Below, one piece after another: positions 62,345 to 64,000 of a DNA stretch of 64,000 nt. Location of the stretch: NCBI GenBank assembly GCA_929200255.1, contig CAKMYZ010000014.1:46950-110949 (forward strand). Direction: 5' to 3'. A model generated the notes under the pieces. That model saw nothing but the letters and a program-made list of their open reading frames with translations. It had not been told where the DNA came from and made no database searches. Both the position numbers and the translations under genes were made by a program. Every line of letters starts with the position of its first letter. Positions within the stretch are counted from its first letter, which is position 1. The DNA is from an uncultured Alphaproteobacteria bacterium (lineage in GTDB: Bacteria; Pseudomonadota; Alphaproteobacteria; Rhodobacterales; Rhodobacteraceae).

Positions 62345-63412
62345 TTATTGATATTTCTCATCGCGCTTCTGCTGTGTGATCGCGCGCCTGATGGCAAACA
62401 ACTGCTTGAGCAGTGAAACCTGTTCCGACATCTCCAAAATTGGCGTATCTGGCATCTGGCGAATACGCGCCATCAGGTAAAAGTAATCGGATGAGTGCAA
62501 AAGCGCGTCAATCTTGGCCTTGCGCCAGGCCACACCGGCCTGATGCAGTTCAGCGATGACATCGTCCTGCTTGAACGCCGCAATCCCCTCACGAATGGCG
62601 GCGCTGTGGCGCTGAATCCGCGTGTCAGTGACAGTGTTGAAATTGCGGTCCGACCAATAGGCCAGATCAATCGGATCAGAAGTATGGTTCGGTTTTCCCC
62701 GGGCCGCTTTGACCAGAAAACTCTCAACAGAACCAATGGCATAGTGGTTGATCTGTGCCAAACCATAGCGCGGCGCCGTCGTGGGAACAACGGTGCCCAA
62801 ATGCCGGGGCAGGGCGTTGCCGTTGCCATCAACCCAATCGGCCAGGGCATCAACCTGGGCTGTCTTAGGGCGGTGAATGCCCAGTTTATCATAACGCCCG
62901 CATTGTCGATAGAGCGACTTGTACTGCACAGCGCGCCAGGGCCAGACCAGCGCCTCGGGCGCGGCCTTTGTAAACTGCTCTGTCAGTGGTGCATCATCAA
63001 AGACCTGAATACCGGCATTGCCAAACATCCGCCAGGGAATGGCAAACCCCTGCGCCTCAGGGGCGGCCATCATCAGATCGGCAATCATCCCATCACCGGC
63101 ATGGATGCACAAAAATTCATCCACATCGGTCCCATAGACCCAATCTGCATCCTGCACGAGCGGGTGCCGACCCGCCTTGGTCAGGGCCCGCCATTGGACA
63201 GTTTTCTTACCACCCGAATGATTGCGCACGTGGCTCAGGACGCCCATGGCGTCGAGCCTGTCCAACATCGCATCCGTGCCATCCTCACAATCATTGCTGA
63301 AAACAATGAAGTCGGTGACGCCAATATGCTGGTGGTATGCGAGCCACTCAAGAATGAAGGGCGCCTCATTGCGCATGGTGGTGATCGCGAGAATACGCAA
63401 AGCGGGCCTCAT
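62345..63412 (-). CDS. Glycosyltransferase family 2-like protein
   Basis: The 355-residue protein is mainly one Glyco_tranf_2_4/GT92-type domain: ILAITTMRNEAPFILEWLAYHQHIG, FSNDCEDGTDAMLDRLDAMG and GTDVDEFLCIHAGDG, then YGLAQINHYAIGSVESFLVKAARG. The block is parallel to that in the 769-residue neighbour, which suggests an old duplication. ATG 63410-63412 starts the first strand; 14 upstream codons are untypical. It converges on the neighbour with a 9-bp gap between stops. Probable role: addition of a sugar to a surface glycan. Confidence 0.85.
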   Translation of the reverse strand: MRPALRILAITTMRNEAPFILEWLAYHQHIGVTDFIVFSNDCEDGTDAMLDRLDAMGVLSHVRNHSGGKKTVQWRALTKAGRHPLVQDADWVYGTDVDEFLCIHAGDGMIADLMMAAPEAQGFAIPWRMFGNAGIQVFDDAPLTEQFTKAAPEALVWPWRAVQYKSLYRQCGRYDKLGIHRPKTAQVDALADWVDGNGNALPRHLGTVVPTTAPRYGLAQINHYAIGSVESFLVKAARGKPNHTSDPIDLAYWSDRNFNTVTDTRIQRHSAAIREGIAAFKQDDVIAELHQAGVAWRKAKIDALLHSSDYFYLMARIRQMPDTPILEMSEQVSLLKQLFAIRRAITQQKRDEKYQ

Positions 63413-63469
63413 GGATTGCGAGTCCGGCTTAGGCCAATGCCAGCACCGGGTCAAACCCGTAGCGGCCTG

Positions 63470-63862
63470 TCAGGCTTCCGAAAAATAGCCGAGGTGAGCA
63501 TGGCAAGATGAACCGATCCTGTTTTCAGGGAGCCGGCGCCGACTGCCCGTCGTTATATGTACGATTGCATATATATTAACATAATACAGATTATGCGAAT
63601 TCAACATATGTAGCCGCAAAATATTCGCAAAAGCGATGGAAAAATCCTTAAATGCTCGTTTGTCTTTCTTCTTGGAGTGATCCATGAGACTGCCTTCGAG
63701 CGCCTTCTCGAACTGTATTGCGCCGTTCCAAGCTGCTTGGACGCGGTGGTTTTTTCCCAGCTTAAGAGCGGTTGATGCTGTCATATCGGGCAGCCCCAAC
63801 TGCGTTGCGTATGGAGAGCTGCATTTGCCACACACCACTGACACTGCTTTTCCGTTGTACAT
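63470..63862 (-). CDS. Hypothetical protein with a CxxC motif near the N-terminus
   Basis: The 130-codon frame reads MYNGKAVSVVCGKCSSPYATQLG, with a CxxC that could bind zinc, then a lysine-rich middle (MDHSKKKDKRAFKDF). The last third crosses an AT-rich tract (63545-63620) and is unlike its neighbours in composition. I do not recognise a family, and the Shine-Dalgarno is weak. It could be a real short gene, a gene with a disrupted 3' end, or chance. Confidence 0.3.
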   Translation of the reverse strand: MYNGKAVSVVCGKCSSPYATQLGLPDMTASTALKLGKNHRVQAAWNGAIQFEKALEGSLMDHSKKKDKRAFKDFSIAFANILRLHMLNSHNLYYVNIYAIVHITTGSRRRLPENRIGSSCHAHLGYFSEA

Positions 63863-63959
63863 GAACGCTGTTGAAGCCTGACGGTCGTTGTATTCAAGAC
63901 AATGTGTCGTCAGTGGCCGCCGATGCTTCCAGCAGAAAGTCTGAGTGTCTTGCCCCCTT

Positions 63960-63987
63960 AAAACTGTGCCAAAGTTGGCTTAGTTTT
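63960..63987. repeat. Imperfect inverted repeat near the window edge
   Basis: AAAACT (63960-63965) and AGTTTT (63982-63987) enclose GCCAA-AG-TTGGC (63968-63979). The arms are interrupted by a two-base mismatch. The structure could be a terminator, an operator or an element end; the neighbouring sequence outside the window is needed to tell. Confidence 0.4.
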
Positions 63988-64000
63988 GGAGATTGGATTG

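Overview
The window looks like chromosomal DNA of a marine alphaproteobacterium of the Roseobacter group (Rhodobacteraceae). This rests on gene families and style, not on a database search: moderately high GC, an Asp-type (non-cysteine) HemB, a five-enzyme hut pathway using HutF and HutG, two FAD/GcvT-type methylamine dehydrogenases, an MttB-family methyltransferase, a Hint-domain protein, and many ATGA start/stop overlaps. I see no prophage, plasmid backbone, integrase or CRISPR array. The only mobile DNA recognised is a decayed IS3-type transposase.

Layout. 1-320 holds the N-terminus of gyrA. 466-2944 is an arginine-to-proline module (arginase, ornithine cyclodeaminase) divergent from an Lrp/AsnC regulator, with repeated operator-like sites between. 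2901-9116 holds dsbB, a DedA-like protein, a zinc metallopeptidase, tRNA-Leu(CAA), a small XRE-led membrane/oxidoreductase operon and a Hint protein. 9103-14661 has two ~800-residue FAD/GcvT dehydrogenases facing away from each other. 14658-20531 is housekeeping (SYLF lipoprotein, hemB, mfd). 20542-25508 has transport, redox and arsenic genes and a large solute-binding protein. A strong candidate small RNA lies at 25622-25697. Then come bdhA-patatin (PHB/lipid turnover), a LysE exporter, DUF502, psuG-psuK, a DUF4198/HupE pair whose start codons overlap head to head, and rpsB-tsf with promoter and terminator.

From 35964 the window becomes catabolic. It runs through a 3-hydroxyisobutyrate-dehydrogenase-like enzyme, a glycosyltransferase and a PhyH dioxygenase to the hut locus: hutF-hutC leftward, hutI-hutH-hutG-hutU rightward. 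The hut promoters appear to share one -10 hexamer. The hut enzymes take histidine to glutamate plus formate. An mttB homologue with an expanded 9-bp repeat follows. Next is a sugar/polyol import operon (TIM-barrel isomerase, binding protein, permease, ATPase, small membrane protein, LacI) with a perfect LacI-type palindrome at its promoter.

The right end holds a PBP-OmpA fusion, a secreted unknown, a LuxR solo coupled to aroQ, and three surface-glycan-type glycosyltransferases, one a fusion with an alpha/beta-hydrolase-like C-terminus. The most interesting items are the candidate sRNA, the shared-element hut promoter, the repeat expansion in mttB, the altered ligand pocket of the LuxR solo, the three-part glycosyltransferase fusion and the overlapping divergent start codons.
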